From an uncultured Porphyromonas sp. (GTDB taxonomy: Bacteria; Bacteroidota; Bacteroidia; Bacteroidales; Porphyromonadaceae), in assembly GCA_900539155.1 (NCBI GenBank), contig UQBE01000025.1, forward strand, positions 1 to 30,474: 30,474 nt of DNA. The letters run 5' to 3'. The notes below the pieces were generated by a model. The model was given only the letters and a program-made list of their open reading frames with translations, was not told the origin of the DNA and did no database searches. Within the stretch, counting starts at the first letter, position 1. Each line of letters opens with the position of its first letter. Positions 8,037 through 16,062 of this stretch are shown here, in pieces. Made by a program: the position numbers and the translations under genes.

Positions 8037-9149
8037 ATGAAGTACATGAAGATGGCCGCCATCGCCATGATGGCACTAGCTCTGTTCTCCTGCAACAAGA
8101 AGGACGAGCCAAAGAACGTTGAGGCAGCAGCCCTCACAATTCGTCTTAACGACTCTCAGCTTCGCGCTGTCGAGGGCGCAATCGCTGGTGACACAGAGAC
8201 GACCGTTACCAAGGAGGTAACGATCAAGCTACTCCCTAGCGGTCGTGAGATCAACCTTACCGATGCTCAGATCACAGCAGCTAAGACTACTGCTGGAGCT
8301 CGCATCACTGTCGGTGAGGCTGTTGAGAAGGTCTCTATCGTCAAGGCTAACGCTGAGATCACAGACGAGACCGAGATCACCGCTTGGCAGGGCAAGGCTG
8401 CTAAGTTCACCACAGATATTCCTCTAACTGCTCCTGAGACGGCAGTAACGGAGTCTACTGAAGGTGACAACATAGTCTACACTGTAGAGCTCACTCCTGT
8501 ACCTGCTTTCGCTCGTGTAGAGGTTGCTGGTAAGATTGTTGGTCAAGAGAATGCTACTTCTCACAAGAACGCTTTTGATGACATCTCTGTAGAGGCTGTT
8601 TACATCAACAACTACCTCCTCACACGCAACGCTCAGAAGCGTTACTTCACCGAGGGTGAGAAGGGTAACTTCAAGGCTGATCCAGCACTCAAGACCCAGA
8701 TGTTTGACAAGATCGAAGCTGGTGACAAGACCGCTTTCGAGAAGAAAGAGAAGGTTGCTGGCTATCAGCTCTTCCCCATCAAGAAGAATGAGGCTGCTGG
8801 CACCGAGTTCTACGACCACATTATCCTAAAGCTCAACATCAAGTACTCTGCTGACGCTCAGAAGGCTGGTCTTCCCGCAACAGCTACACGCTTCGTCACG
8901 ATGACTAAGTTTATGGTATCAGCAACTGGTGATCTGAAGAGCTTCGAGGCTGGTAAGATCTACAAGCTTGACCTAGCTGAGCTCAGCAAGGACTTCAAGA
9001 CAAACGAGGATGGTACGCCTGATCCTAACAACCCTGATAAGGAAGATCCCGAGCAGAAGGGTGACAAGATCCTTGTTGTCAAGGTTAAGGCTCACAAGTG
9101 GACGGCTGTCAACATCAAGCCTGACGTAGAAGGCAACGGTTACAAGTAA
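8037..9149 (+). CDS. Fimbrilin-family lipoprotein (type V pilin), probable major subunit
   Basis: 370 residues. Residues 1-18 form a signal peptide with Cys19 in LFSCN, and Arg43 (QLRAVE) is a plausible arginine-protease trimming site. Landmarks shared with the upstream paralogue: VPAFARVEVAGKI, AVYINNY, YQLFPI, DHIILKLNI, AGKIYKLDL and a C-terminal hydrophobic strand around KVKAHKWTAVNI that would suit donor-strand exchange. Codon use is strongly biased (GCT for Ala, AAG for Lys, AAC for Asn, CTC for Leu), unlike its neighbours, which fits an abundant structural protein. It is preceded by repeats and an A/T-rich leader and followed by a strong hairpin at 9195-9229. FimA-like versus Mfa1-like cannot be settled by eye. 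Confidence 0.83.
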   Translation: MKYMKMAAIAMMALALFSCNKKDEPKNVEAAALTIRLNDSQLRAVEGAIAGDTETTVTKEVTIKLLPSGREINLTDAQITAAKTTAGARITVGEAVEKVSIVKANAEITDETEITAWQGKAAKFTTDIPLTAPETAVTESTEGDNIVYTVELTPVPAFARVEVAGKIVGQENATSHKNAFDDISVEAVYINNYLLTRNAQKRYFTEGEKGNFKADPALKTQMFDKIEAGDKTAFEKKEKVAGYQLFPIKKNEAAGTEFYDHIILKLNIKYSADAQKAGLPATATRFVTMTKFMVSATGDLKSFEAGKIYKLDLAELSKDFKTNEDGTPDPNNPDKEDPEQKGDKILVVKVKAHKWTAVNIKPDVEGNGYK

Positions 9150-9194
9150 TCACGCCTGACGTACTGACACGTACGTCTACAATATAGTTTCGCG

Positions 9195-9229
9195 GCGTGG
9201 CTCACGCTCCACGGCGAGCGGAGCCACGC
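9195..9229 (+). terminator. Strong intercistronic hairpin after the major fimbrilin
   Basis: GCGTGGCTC (9195-9203) pairs with GAGCCACGC (9221-9229), and CGCTC pairs with GAGCG inside, separated by a bulged A: about 14 bp of GC-rich stem. No T-run follows directly, so it may act as a partial terminator or an mRNA 3'-end stabiliser. Confidence 0.6.
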
Positions 9230-9373
9230 TAGCGACACTAACTTTTCCCCACACAGTCACTGACTATCCCACACACTAGCTACTAGCCACTATCTACTAA
9301 CCACACTAGATTCACTAGTCCCACTAGAAGCACTAGAGACTCACAAGAGACGAGACCCACTAGAGACCCCTAG

Positions 9374-9411
9374 CCTCTAATCTCTAACCTCTAATCTCTA
9401 ACTTCTAATAA
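9374..9411 (+). repeat. 14-bp tandem repeat before the anchor gene
   Basis: CCTCTAATCTCTAA at 9374-9387 is repeated at 9388-9401 and followed by a partial copy. It lies in a C/T/A-rich tract (about 9270-9425) with many CTAG/CTAA words, 22 bases before the anchor gene start. Confidence 0.75.
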
Positions 9412-9432
9412 CCAATCCGCTCCATCACAGCA

Positions 9433-10335
9433 ATGGCAAAGAAAGTACTACTACTACCCCTCACAGTGCTACTCATGACACTCCTCTCCTCATGCGTTTA
9501 TGAGGACCTGAGCAAGTGTCCCGAGCCACGACTGCGCTTCGTCTACAATGCAGACGGCAGCGACAACGTCCTACCCAACTACATCCAGGATGGCTACCTC
9601 TACCTGTACGATCAGGCTGGAGCGATACGCTATACCAAGCAACTCACACGTCGAGACTTAGCAGAGGGGATACAGCTACCCGTCTTGACACTCGAACCCT
9701 ATCGTGTAGTTGTCTGGGGCAACGTCACAGACCGCTCACAGATAGCTAACACAGACCAGCTCGCCAAGGCTGACATCACAGCACAGCCCGACGACAAAGG
9801 CATCTACCGAGGCACCGACTCACTCTATCGTGCCGAGGCTACGATAGACCTGTGCAACGATCCGCAGGGCGAGTACACCGTACCCTTCTCATCAGCTCAT
9901 ATCGGGCTCGATGTAGTCATCAAGGGTTATGACACATTCCACCCCGGTGCGGGTGCGCCACAGATAGAGATCCTATCGGGCGGTACGCACTACACTTTCG
10001 TCGAGCATCCTGCCGGCATACCATTGCCCGATGCTCACAAGACCTTCGTCCCTTACCTGGGGCACTCTGAGCGTGACGACATGTATCGCGCACGCTTCGA
10101 CCTCTTCCGCTTCACCGATGCCCAGGCGCCCGTGCTGCGACTCATCGACAGCAAGTCTGGCAAGGAGATTAAGCGCATAGCGCTCACCGACTACCTCAAG
10201 AGCCACAACCTCTCCTTCGACAAGCTCCACGAGGCCAACCTCCCATTACTGATTACCTTCACGGCTCCGCTGCAGATCACCATCAAACCATTCGTCTGGG
10301 GCAGCATCAGCATCAAGCCTGACAAATATAAATAG
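9433..10335 (+). CDS. Fimbrial anchor-like lipoprotein (Mfa2/FimB family)
   Basis: 300 residues with a signal peptide and Cys21 (LLSSC). The mature start CVYEDLSKCPEPRLRFVYN resembles the Mfa2/FimB family (PF08842-type), in which a C-x(n)-DLxxC segment leads into the first beta strand; these proteins anchor the pilus at the outer membrane and limit its length. The later YLYLYDQAG, PYRVVVWGN and LPLLITFTAP strands fit the paired beta-sandwich fold. The position directly after the major subunit and before the tip gene matches mfa and fim operon order. Unlike pilins it lacks an obvious arginine trimming site near the N-terminus, as expected for an anchor that keeps its lipid. Confidence 0.82.
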   Translation: MAKKVLLLPLTVLLMTLLSSCVYEDLSKCPEPRLRFVYNADGSDNVLPNYIQDGYLYLYDQAGAIRYTKQLTRRDLAEGIQLPVLTLEPYRVVVWGNVTDRSQIANTDQLAKADITAQPDDKGIYRGTDSLYRAEATIDLCNDPQGEYTVPFSSAHIGLDVVIKGYDTFHPGAGAPQIEILSGGTHYTFVEHPAGIPLPDAHKTFVPYLGHSERDDMYRARFDLFRFTDAQAPVLRLIDSKSGKEIKRIALTDYLKSHNLSFDKLHEANLPLLITFTAPLQITIKPFVWGSISIKPDKYK

Positions 10336-10360
10336 ACATTAGAGAAACAAGTAACGATAT

Positions 10361-10529
10361 GTAGGGACGCACGGTCTGTGCGTCCGTTGTATCAAAACAA
10401 AACGAGTAACCCTTTGTCCGTTGTACCAAAGCAAAACGAGTAACCCTTTGTAGGGGCGGACCTATGTGTCCGCCCACCCTCGTTGAAGCGCTGTATGCCT
10501 TGTGGGCGGACACGCAGGTCCGCCCCTAC
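10361..10529. repeat. Repeats between anchor and tip genes, including a second GTAG palindrome family
   Basis: At 10361 a standard GTAGGGACGCACGG hairpin is followed by a short direct repeat (AAAACGAGTAACCCTTTGT, twice). Then a different palindrome appears: GTAG plus GGGCGGAC ... GTCCGCCC at about 10451-10475, and its inverted partner GGGCGGAC ... GTCCGCCCCTAC at about 10504-10529. Both have the 5' GTAG head of the main family but another stem. Reading frames across this segment extend the tip ORF upstream artificially. Confidence 0.85.
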
Positions 10530-10591
10530 AGCGGGTTACACAGCCAACAGCTAATCGCCAACAGCCAAAAGAAAGAAACCACAATAACTAT

Positions 10592-13500
10592 ATGACACGT
10601 CTGACTAAATACACCATTCATCTCATCAGCGGCTTGCTGCTCGCTCTGCTCACCGCAGGGTGCGTCGCCGACCGCAACGTGAGCGACTGCATCACCGAGG
10701 GTGAGGACGTCGAGCTCGAGTTCGCCCTACAGGTGCCAGCTCTCGAGACCTCCCTGCGCCAGCTCACCGCTGACCAGGAGAAGCAGATCAACAGCATCCA
10801 GGTCCTCGTCTTCAACACCGACGGCATCGACGATGAGTCTCAAGAGACCTTCGCCTACGAGGCTGAGGTCAAGAGCAAGACTCAGGAGGACAATACCATA
10901 CGCATTCGTTGCGCACTCAAGGCTTCCTCTAAGCCTATGCGCGTCGTCTGCATCGCCAATGCCAACGTCAATACGCAGGACTTCGCAGGTAAGACCAAGG
11001 AAGTCATCCTCAATGACGACCAGATGAAGAAAAACTTCACCTCTGCTTGGCCTACCGATGGCTCGAAGGTCATCCCAATGTGGGGTGAGAGCGATAAGCA
11101 GGCAGTCAGTCGTACCACTAAGTTCAACAGCTGCGAGGCGAGCAACAATGGTCGCTCAAACACCAAGAACGAAGGCGTCATCCACCTCGTCCGTGCCCTA
11201 GCACGTATCGACGTCGGTGTCAACTTTGACCAGACCAAGCCCGCCGATGAGACGGCCAAGGGTAGCGCAGACTTCAAGATCAAGTCCGTACGTGTCTACC
11301 GCTACGCACCGTCTATGTACGTGACCGGTACGCAGGCAACTACCTTCCGTCAGGTGAGTGCTAATCGTGAGCCATTGCCTCACACGCCAACTGGCATGAC
11401 CGCTGCAGCAGACAATAATCCGCTCGTCTTCAACGCAGACGCTACTGGTGTTGATGGTTACATCCGCAACATCTACATCCCCGAGATCAGCAACCATCTC
11501 GATAATGGTCAGAACAAGGGCAAGGACGCACGCACCTGCCTCGTCATCGGTGGTTCCTACAAGGGTGGCAAGGAGACCTTCTACCGTGTCGACTTTATCA
11601 CACGCGAGAATGGTAAGCCAGAGGATAAGATTACCAAGCAGCTAGACGTGCTGCGTAACCATCGCTACCGCTTCAACATCACCGATGTAAAAGGTCCTGG
11701 TACCAGCGACCCTGGGGACGCACTCATCACCGAGCCGGTCAACATCACCTGCGACGTCGTCGTATGGGACGAGGGTAAGATCGACGAAATCAAGTACGAC
11801 GGACAGTACTACCTCATCGTCTCCAAGGATAAGTTCCACTTCGGCAAGGATGCCACCAGTGAGAGCTACACCATCCGCACCAACTGGCCCAAGGGCTACC
11901 AGATCGTCGACAAGGACGGCAACGAGTGGGCTAAGACCGCTGAAGAGGCTGGTAATCAAAACACCTGGGCATACTTCACCGCTACGGGTAGTCAGAAGTT
12001 AGTCGACACGGATATGACCAATACGGTCAACGTCCTCGCCAACACGGGCGATCCCCGTTCTATCCCCGCGAAGGAGCAGATGAATGATAAAAATCAGCAG
12101 CAGCTCTTCGTCAAGGCAGGTCGCATCTGGTGGCCTCTGCAGATCACCCAGTCCAACAAGATCGAGCTAGATATTACCCTCTACGAGGGCAACAGCGGCG
12201 GCATCTACGATCCCTCCAAGCCTATCAATAGACTTGAGGTCAAGCGAGGGGAGACGAAGTATGTCGTTGTCAAGTACACCAAGGGCTCGCAGCTCGAGCG
12301 TCGTATTATGACCGACAACGAGCATTACCATTGGACCCCAATATCGGATAAGCCCGCTGAGGGCGTAGCACTCTATGAGGTTGAGCTACTCGATGGCACG
12401 CTACCAGAGGAGGAGTTTGCCCTCTCCGAGGTTACACGCTTCCATATCAATAAGGGTGGAGCTGAGGCAGAGGCCGACCTCACCGTCTACAACGTAACAG
12501 ACGATGCGCTACCCTTTGCTGACCGAGCTTTCACTTGGAACTTGATGAAGAAGAATAAGTACTATGCGCTCATCAACGATAAGCCTGGCTTCTTCTATAT
12601 CAAAGCGACTGCTCCTTACCAGCTTAAGATTACTTCTATTAAACTGGCTCCTGGTTCCAACCAGACTGACAATACCAAGGTGGTACACGATTGGTTTGTG
12701 GACAAGGTAGTCAAGGTGAGTCAAGGACAGCTCACCGGTGATAAGATTGAGTTCACACCTTACGACTATATCGAGGGTGAGCCTGGCATCACTCCTGGAG
12801 ACCTCAAGGGCGCATCCGTCTCGTTTGAGATTACCTCTACCGATCCTAATAGACCTTTCCCGAAGAAACCGTTCACCATCTACTTCCAGGCTGGTATCAT
12901 GCAGCCTACGGCAAACTGCTACATCTTCAAGATAGGGCAGAAGATGCCTATCATCATCCCCGTTTCTAAGCGCATCAACGAGGCTGCAGACTGGTACAAC
13001 GCTTATGGAGAAGATTTCGATGCTGCGGTAGAAGAGAGATTGAAAAACTTCCCCCGACGTCTAGCCGATTACAATAGCACAGGTAAATCAACCCTCAATC
13101 GTCTTGAAAAGGATAATAAGGAATGGCATGTAGAGGTCCTCTGGTCTACAATTGACCCGACTGGCATTACGAGTGGACTGAAGGTGTCTAAGGAGTTTTA
13201 TCCAGGTGTCGAAGAGCAGAACTATATGTCTGTAAAGACACAGGGTACCGTCCAGCCAGGTAGTGCTGTGGTAGCTTGCGTTAGGAGTGACAATGTGATT
13301 CTTTGGAGCTGGCATATATGGGTAGTGGACAAATATCCTTGGGAGGCTATCCAAGGCATTAATACAGGGCGCGTAATGAATCGTAACCTGGGTGCTGCTA
13401 AAATGCCTGTTGCAGGTTCCTTTATGGATAAGAATTGGCCTAACCCCCAAGAGATGGGGATGTACTATCAGTACGGTCGTAAGGATCCATTCTTTGCATA

Positions 13501-14221
13501 CAAGCATCTAACAAATAATTTTAATGAGTCTCAGGTTCCGAAGATTTACTATTCAAGAGTACTCGACGGGACGCAAGCCAATGCAACGCGGTCGTGTGGT
13601 CTGGGTACTGATATGAAGTTATATCGAATGAGAGACCTAATCGAGCAACCTACTAAGATGGGAGAGCGCGATGCACAGAACGAGTACATCCTCGAGTTTG
13701 GCTCTCGTGATCCTAACGTTGGTACCAATTATTCCGTCCCAGCATCTCTCGCCATCTGGCAAGGAAGCGAGTTTGCTCTTGAAGCTAATACGTCAGTGCG
13801 TATGAATGCAAACTTGACTACCATCAAGACACCATTCGACCCCTCACCCTATGGCTGGAAAGTCCCCTCCTCAGGACGCGAGGCTGACTATATCCAGAAT
13901 GCGACATGGATGAACTATAGACACTATGGTCTCTTCCACACTGGGGATCTGAATGGGTTGCTACAAAAGATAGACTATGTAGCTGCGAACAATGGGTGCT
14001 ACTTCCATCTAGCTACACGAGTGTCTAGCTTTGATGTGCTTGGTACTTTTGTCTATATCGCACAAGACAACAAGTTTAGGTATGGTCCAGCGACAAGAGC
14101 TAACGCCGCTGATCAAGTCTTCTGTCCATCCAATGCACTGCCTGTTCGTCCGATCACAAACGAGCGCGAGACTGACTACAAGAGGTACACGGAGGAGGGC
14201 TTCTACCAAGATAGAAGGTAA
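10592..14221 (+). CDS. Large fimbrial tip-like lipoprotein
   Basis: 1209 residues from the ATG at 10592. An in-frame ATG at 10502 is rejected because it lies inside the repeat palindrome and the signal peptide begins at 10592. Signal peptide with Cys24 (LTAGC). The first 350 residues resemble fimbrilin-type domains (VELEFALQVPALE, INSIQVLVFNTDG, later RNHRYRFNITDV). The C-terminal 300 residues contain YPWEAIQ, VMNRNLGAAKMP, YYQYGRKDPFF, YGWKVPSSGRE and LPVRPI, a pattern like the FISUMP module found on Bacteroidetes surface lipoproteins and tip subunits. The middle may be a DUF4906-like region (not certain). As last gene of the operon it most likely encodes the adhesive tip. Confidence 0.75.
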   Translation: MTRLTKYTIHLISGLLLALLTAGCVADRNVSDCITEGEDVELEFALQVPALETSLRQLTADQEKQINSIQVLVFNTDGIDDESQETFAYEAEVKSKTQEDNTIRIRCALKASSKPMRVVCIANANVNTQDFAGKTKEVILNDDQMKKNFTSAWPTDGSKVIPMWGESDKQAVSRTTKFNSCEASNNGRSNTKNEGVIHLVRALARIDVGVNFDQTKPADETAKGSADFKIKSVRVYRYAPSMYVTGTQATTFRQVSANREPLPHTPTGMTAAADNNPLVFNADATGVDGYIRNIYIPEISNHLDNGQNKGKDARTCLVIGGSYKGGKETFYRVDFITRENGKPEDKITKQLDVLRNHRYRFNITDVKGPGTSDPGDALITEPVNITCDVVVWDEGKIDEIKYDGQYYLIVSKDKFHFGKDATSESYTIRTNWPKGYQIVDKDGNEWAKTAEEAGNQNTWAYFTATGSQKLVDTDMTNTVNVLANTGDPRSIPAKEQMNDKNQQQLFVKAGRIWWPLQITQSNKIELDITLYEGNSGGIYDPSKPINRLEVKRGETKYVVVKYTKGSQLERRIMTDNEHYHWTPISDKPAEGVALYEVELLDGTLPEEEFALSEVTRFHINKGGAEAEADLTVYNVTDDALPFADRAFTWNLMKKNKYYALINDKPGFFYIKATAPYQLKITSIKLAPGSNQTDNTKVVHDWFVDKVVKVSQGQLTGDKIEFTPYDYIEGEPGITPGDLKGASVSFEITSTDPNRPFPKKPFTIYFQAGIMQPTANCYIFKIGQKMPIIIPVSKRINEAADWYNAYGEDFDAAVEERLKNFPRRLADYNSTGKSTLNRLEKDNKEWHVEVLWSTIDPTGITSGLKVSKEFYPGVEEQNYMSVKTQGTVQPGSAVVACVRSDNVILWSWHIWVVDKYPWEAIQGINTGRVMNRNLGAAKMPVAGSFMDKNWPNPQEMGMYYQYGRKDPFFAYKHLTNNFNESQVPKIYYSRVLDGTQANATRSCGLGTDMKLYRMRDLIEQPTKMGERDAQNEYILEFGSRDPNVGTNYSVPASLAIWQGSEFALEANTSVRMNANLTTIKTPFDPSPYGWKVPSSGREADYIQNATWMNYRHYGLFHTGDLNGLLQKIDYVAANNGCYFHLATRVSSFDVLGTFVYIAQDNKFRYGPATRANAADQVFCPSNALPVRPITNERETDYKRYTEEGFYQDRR

Positions 14222-14326
14222 CCACCCGCACCGTCCGTCACGGCACCGCCCGCTAACCGCGGGCACGCTGTGACGACACGTCGCCACACCGCCCGCTAAC
14301 GCGGACCGCTGTGCCGACAAACGACC

Positions 14327-14368
14327 CGAGGGGGCGCCGCCTGCACATTTGCAGGCAGCGCCCCCTCG
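14327..14368 (+). terminator. Hairpin ending the pilus operon
   Basis: CGAGGGGGCGC pairs with GCGCCCCCTCG, and CCTGCA with TGCAGG inside, giving a long GC-rich stem 106 bases after the tip gene. It is followed by CTCGTTACAATAATTT, not a clean T-run. A second small hairpin, GCCCGCTAACCGCGGGC, lies near 14249. Confidence 0.6.
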
Positions 14369-14428
14369 CTCGTTACAATAATTTAGAGCCGAACACATAT
14401 CGATACGGTGCTGTGGCGGGGAAAAGTG

Positions 14429-14594
14429 ATCCCCACGTGGATATTTCAAAATCTCCACGTGGGAAATTTTTATTTCCCAGGTAGGAAAGAAAAAATTCCT
14501 CCGAGGAATCAAATGAAACTTCGGAGGAAATGAATCACGCCCACGTGGGAAATCTCAAATCTCCACGTGGCGATTTGAGATTCCCCACGTGGAT
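14429..14594. repeat. Cluster of CCACGTGG palindromes
   Basis: CCACGTGG occurs at 14433, 14455, 14541, 14563 and 14585, in two pairs 22 bases apart plus one more, joined by A/T-rich text (AAATCTC, GATTTGAGATT). Between the pairs lie GGGAAAT/ATTTCCC and TTCCTCCGAGGAA inverted repeats. No ORF is supported here. Confidence 0.85.
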
Positions 14595-14708
14595 ATTCGA
14601 GAAAGGAGGGTGTCGGAGGAGATCGGAAGGTGTCGGAATGGTCGGAGCTATCGGAGGTAATCCGTCACATCTCCCTGTTTTCGTTCCATTCCCCCCCCAC
14701 GTCGTCCT

Positions 14709-15389
14709 GTAGGGACGCACGGTCTGTGCGTCCGTCCCCGTCAAAGCGAAACGTCGTCAAGATCGTTCGACAACGGACGCTCGTCCCCCACGTCGTCCTG
14801 TAGGGACGCACGGTCTGTGCGTCCGTCCCCGTTAAAGCGAAACGTCGTCAAGATCGTTCGACAACGGACGCTCAGACCCCACGTCGTCCTGTAGGGACGC
14901 ACGGTCTGTGCGTCCGTCCCCGTCAAAGCGAAACGTCGTCAGGATCGTTCGACAACGGACGCTCGTCCCCCACGTCGTCCTGTAGGGACGCACGGTCTGT
15001 GCGTCCGTCCCCGTCAAAGCGAAACGTCGTCAGGATCGTTCGACAACGGACGCTCAGACCGAGCGTCCCTACAGGACTCGTCCCTGCATCCATCCCCATT
15101 CCCCCCACGTCGTCCTGTAGGGACGCACGGTCTGTGCGTCCGTCCCCGTCAAAGCGAAACGTCGTCAGGATCGTTCGACAACGGACGCTCGTCCCCCACG
15201 TCGTCCTGTAGGGACGCACGGTCTGTGCGTCCGTCCCCGTCAAAGCGAAACGTCGTCAGGATCGTTCGACAACGGACGCTCGTCCCCCACGTCGTCCTGT
15301 AGGGACGCACGGTCTGTGCGTCCGTCCCCGTCAAAGCGAAACGTCGTCAAGATCGTTCGACAACGGACGCTCAGACCGAGCGTCCCTAC
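14709..15389. repeat. Tandem array of seven GTAG hairpin units, 91-bp period, beside the RAYT gene
   Basis: GTAGGGACGCACGGTCTGTG heads occur at 14709, 14800, 14891, 14982, 15117, 15208 and 15299, spaced 91 bp except for one 135-bp step where a reverse hairpin (ending 15072) and a short C-rich segment intervene. Linkers are type 2 (GTCAAAGCGAAACGTCGTC and variants AAG/AGG). The fourth and seventh units end in full reverse hairpins and form complete 91-bp cassettes (14982-15072 and 15299-15389). The minus-strand ORFs of about 61 codons in it are repeat translations. Confidence 0.92.
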
Positions 15390-15486
15390 AGAATTCAGTC
15401 ACGGCTAGTGTCGAGTCGGAGGGACGGACGCCCTCCTCCCTACAATAATCGTCACTTGATGTGGTGGGGGCTGTCTCAATTATTGT

Positions 15487-15494
15487 TACTTTTG
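15487..15494 (+). promoter_or_regulatory. Probable -7 element of the RAYT gene
   Basis: TACTTTTG lies 27 bases before the start codon, after the repeats end. No TTTG sits at the expected spacing upstream, so support is limited to the -7 box. Confidence 0.45.
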
Positions 15495-15521
15495 CATCGA
15501 ACCTCAAGCATTTACCTTATT

Positions 15522-16019
15522 ATGTGTCCCCCTTGTTACCATGATCGCAAATCCCCCCGTGCTTCTTTTCACGATTACCAAGCAGGCATTTACTTCGTAA
15601 CTATCTGCACTAAGGATAAGCGACATTACTTCGGCAAAGTACAAGATGGCATCATGCATCTCAGTCCCATAGGGGAGTTTTGCCAGCAACAATGGGAGGA
15701 GGTCTCCAGCCATTACCCCTATGCAACCGTTCCGCTATTCGTTGTCATGCCGAATCATGTCCATGCTATCGTGTCAATCAATCAAGAGACGGAATGTGCT
15801 ATCCAGAAGACGGATCGAGAAGCTTTAGCAACTGTTATAGGAGGTGTCAAGCGCGAGGTTACCATGTTTGCACGGAAGCGTAAGATAGAGTTTGACTGGC
15901 AGTCAAGGTACTATGACCGTATTATTAGAAATATGTGGGAGGGAAACAACATAGCGAACTACATCGAAAACAATGTGGCACGCTGGGATAGCGATGAGTA
16001 TTACAGAAAAGAGCCGTAG
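15522..16019 (+). CDS. REP-associated tyrosine transposase (RAYT, Y1_Tnp family)
   Basis: 165 residues from the ATG at 15522; longer upstream readings run into repeat DNA. The N-terminus RKSPRASFHDYQAGIYFVTICT and the block VVMPNHVHAI with the HVH motif at 79-81 are hallmarks of IS200-like HUH single-strand transposases of the RAYT type. Later blocks are VIGGVKREV (106-113), WQSRYYDRIIRN (126-137) and ANYIENNVARW (145-155). RAYTs recognise a hairpin preceded by a 5' tetranucleotide, often GTAG, and are thought to have spread REP sequences. Here the gene is flanked on both sides by such hairpins, the strongest context possible. The position where related enzymes often carry Tyr (GxYK) reads GGVK, so the nucleophile may be another Tyr (130, 131, 147) or activity may be altered. 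It is a single-copy domesticated-type gene without its own IS ends. Confidence 0.88.
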   Translation: MCPPCYHDRKSPRASFHDYQAGIYFVTICTKDKRHYFGKVQDGIMHLSPIGEFCQQQWEEVSSHYPYATVPLFVVMPNHVHAIVSINQETECAIQKTDREALATVIGGVKREVTMFARKRKIEFDWQSRYYDRIIRNMWEGNNIANYIENNVARWDSDEYYRKEP

Positions 16020-16062
16020 AGGTCGAGTACCACTGACGTTACGTCGTCCCCCACGTCGTCCT

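Noticed and set aside
10502..10591. In-frame 30-codon extension of the tip lipoprotein
   Set aside because: It is encoded by the GTAG-family palindrome, and the lipoprotein signal peptide starts at 10592.
14009..14512. 167-codon minus-strand ORF over the end of the tip gene
   Set aside because: It runs through coding sequence, the terminator hairpin and CCACGTGG palindromes; no family features.
14535..15334. Several minus-strand ORFs of 60-106 codons with nearly the same protein in each
   Set aside because: They are translations of the 91-bp repeat units, which happen to be open in that frame; no start signals or family resemblance.
14709..15389. Possible CRISPR array because of regular 91-bp spacing
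   Set aside because: The parts between hairpins are near-identical and not unique spacers, the repeat is too long, and no cas gene is present.
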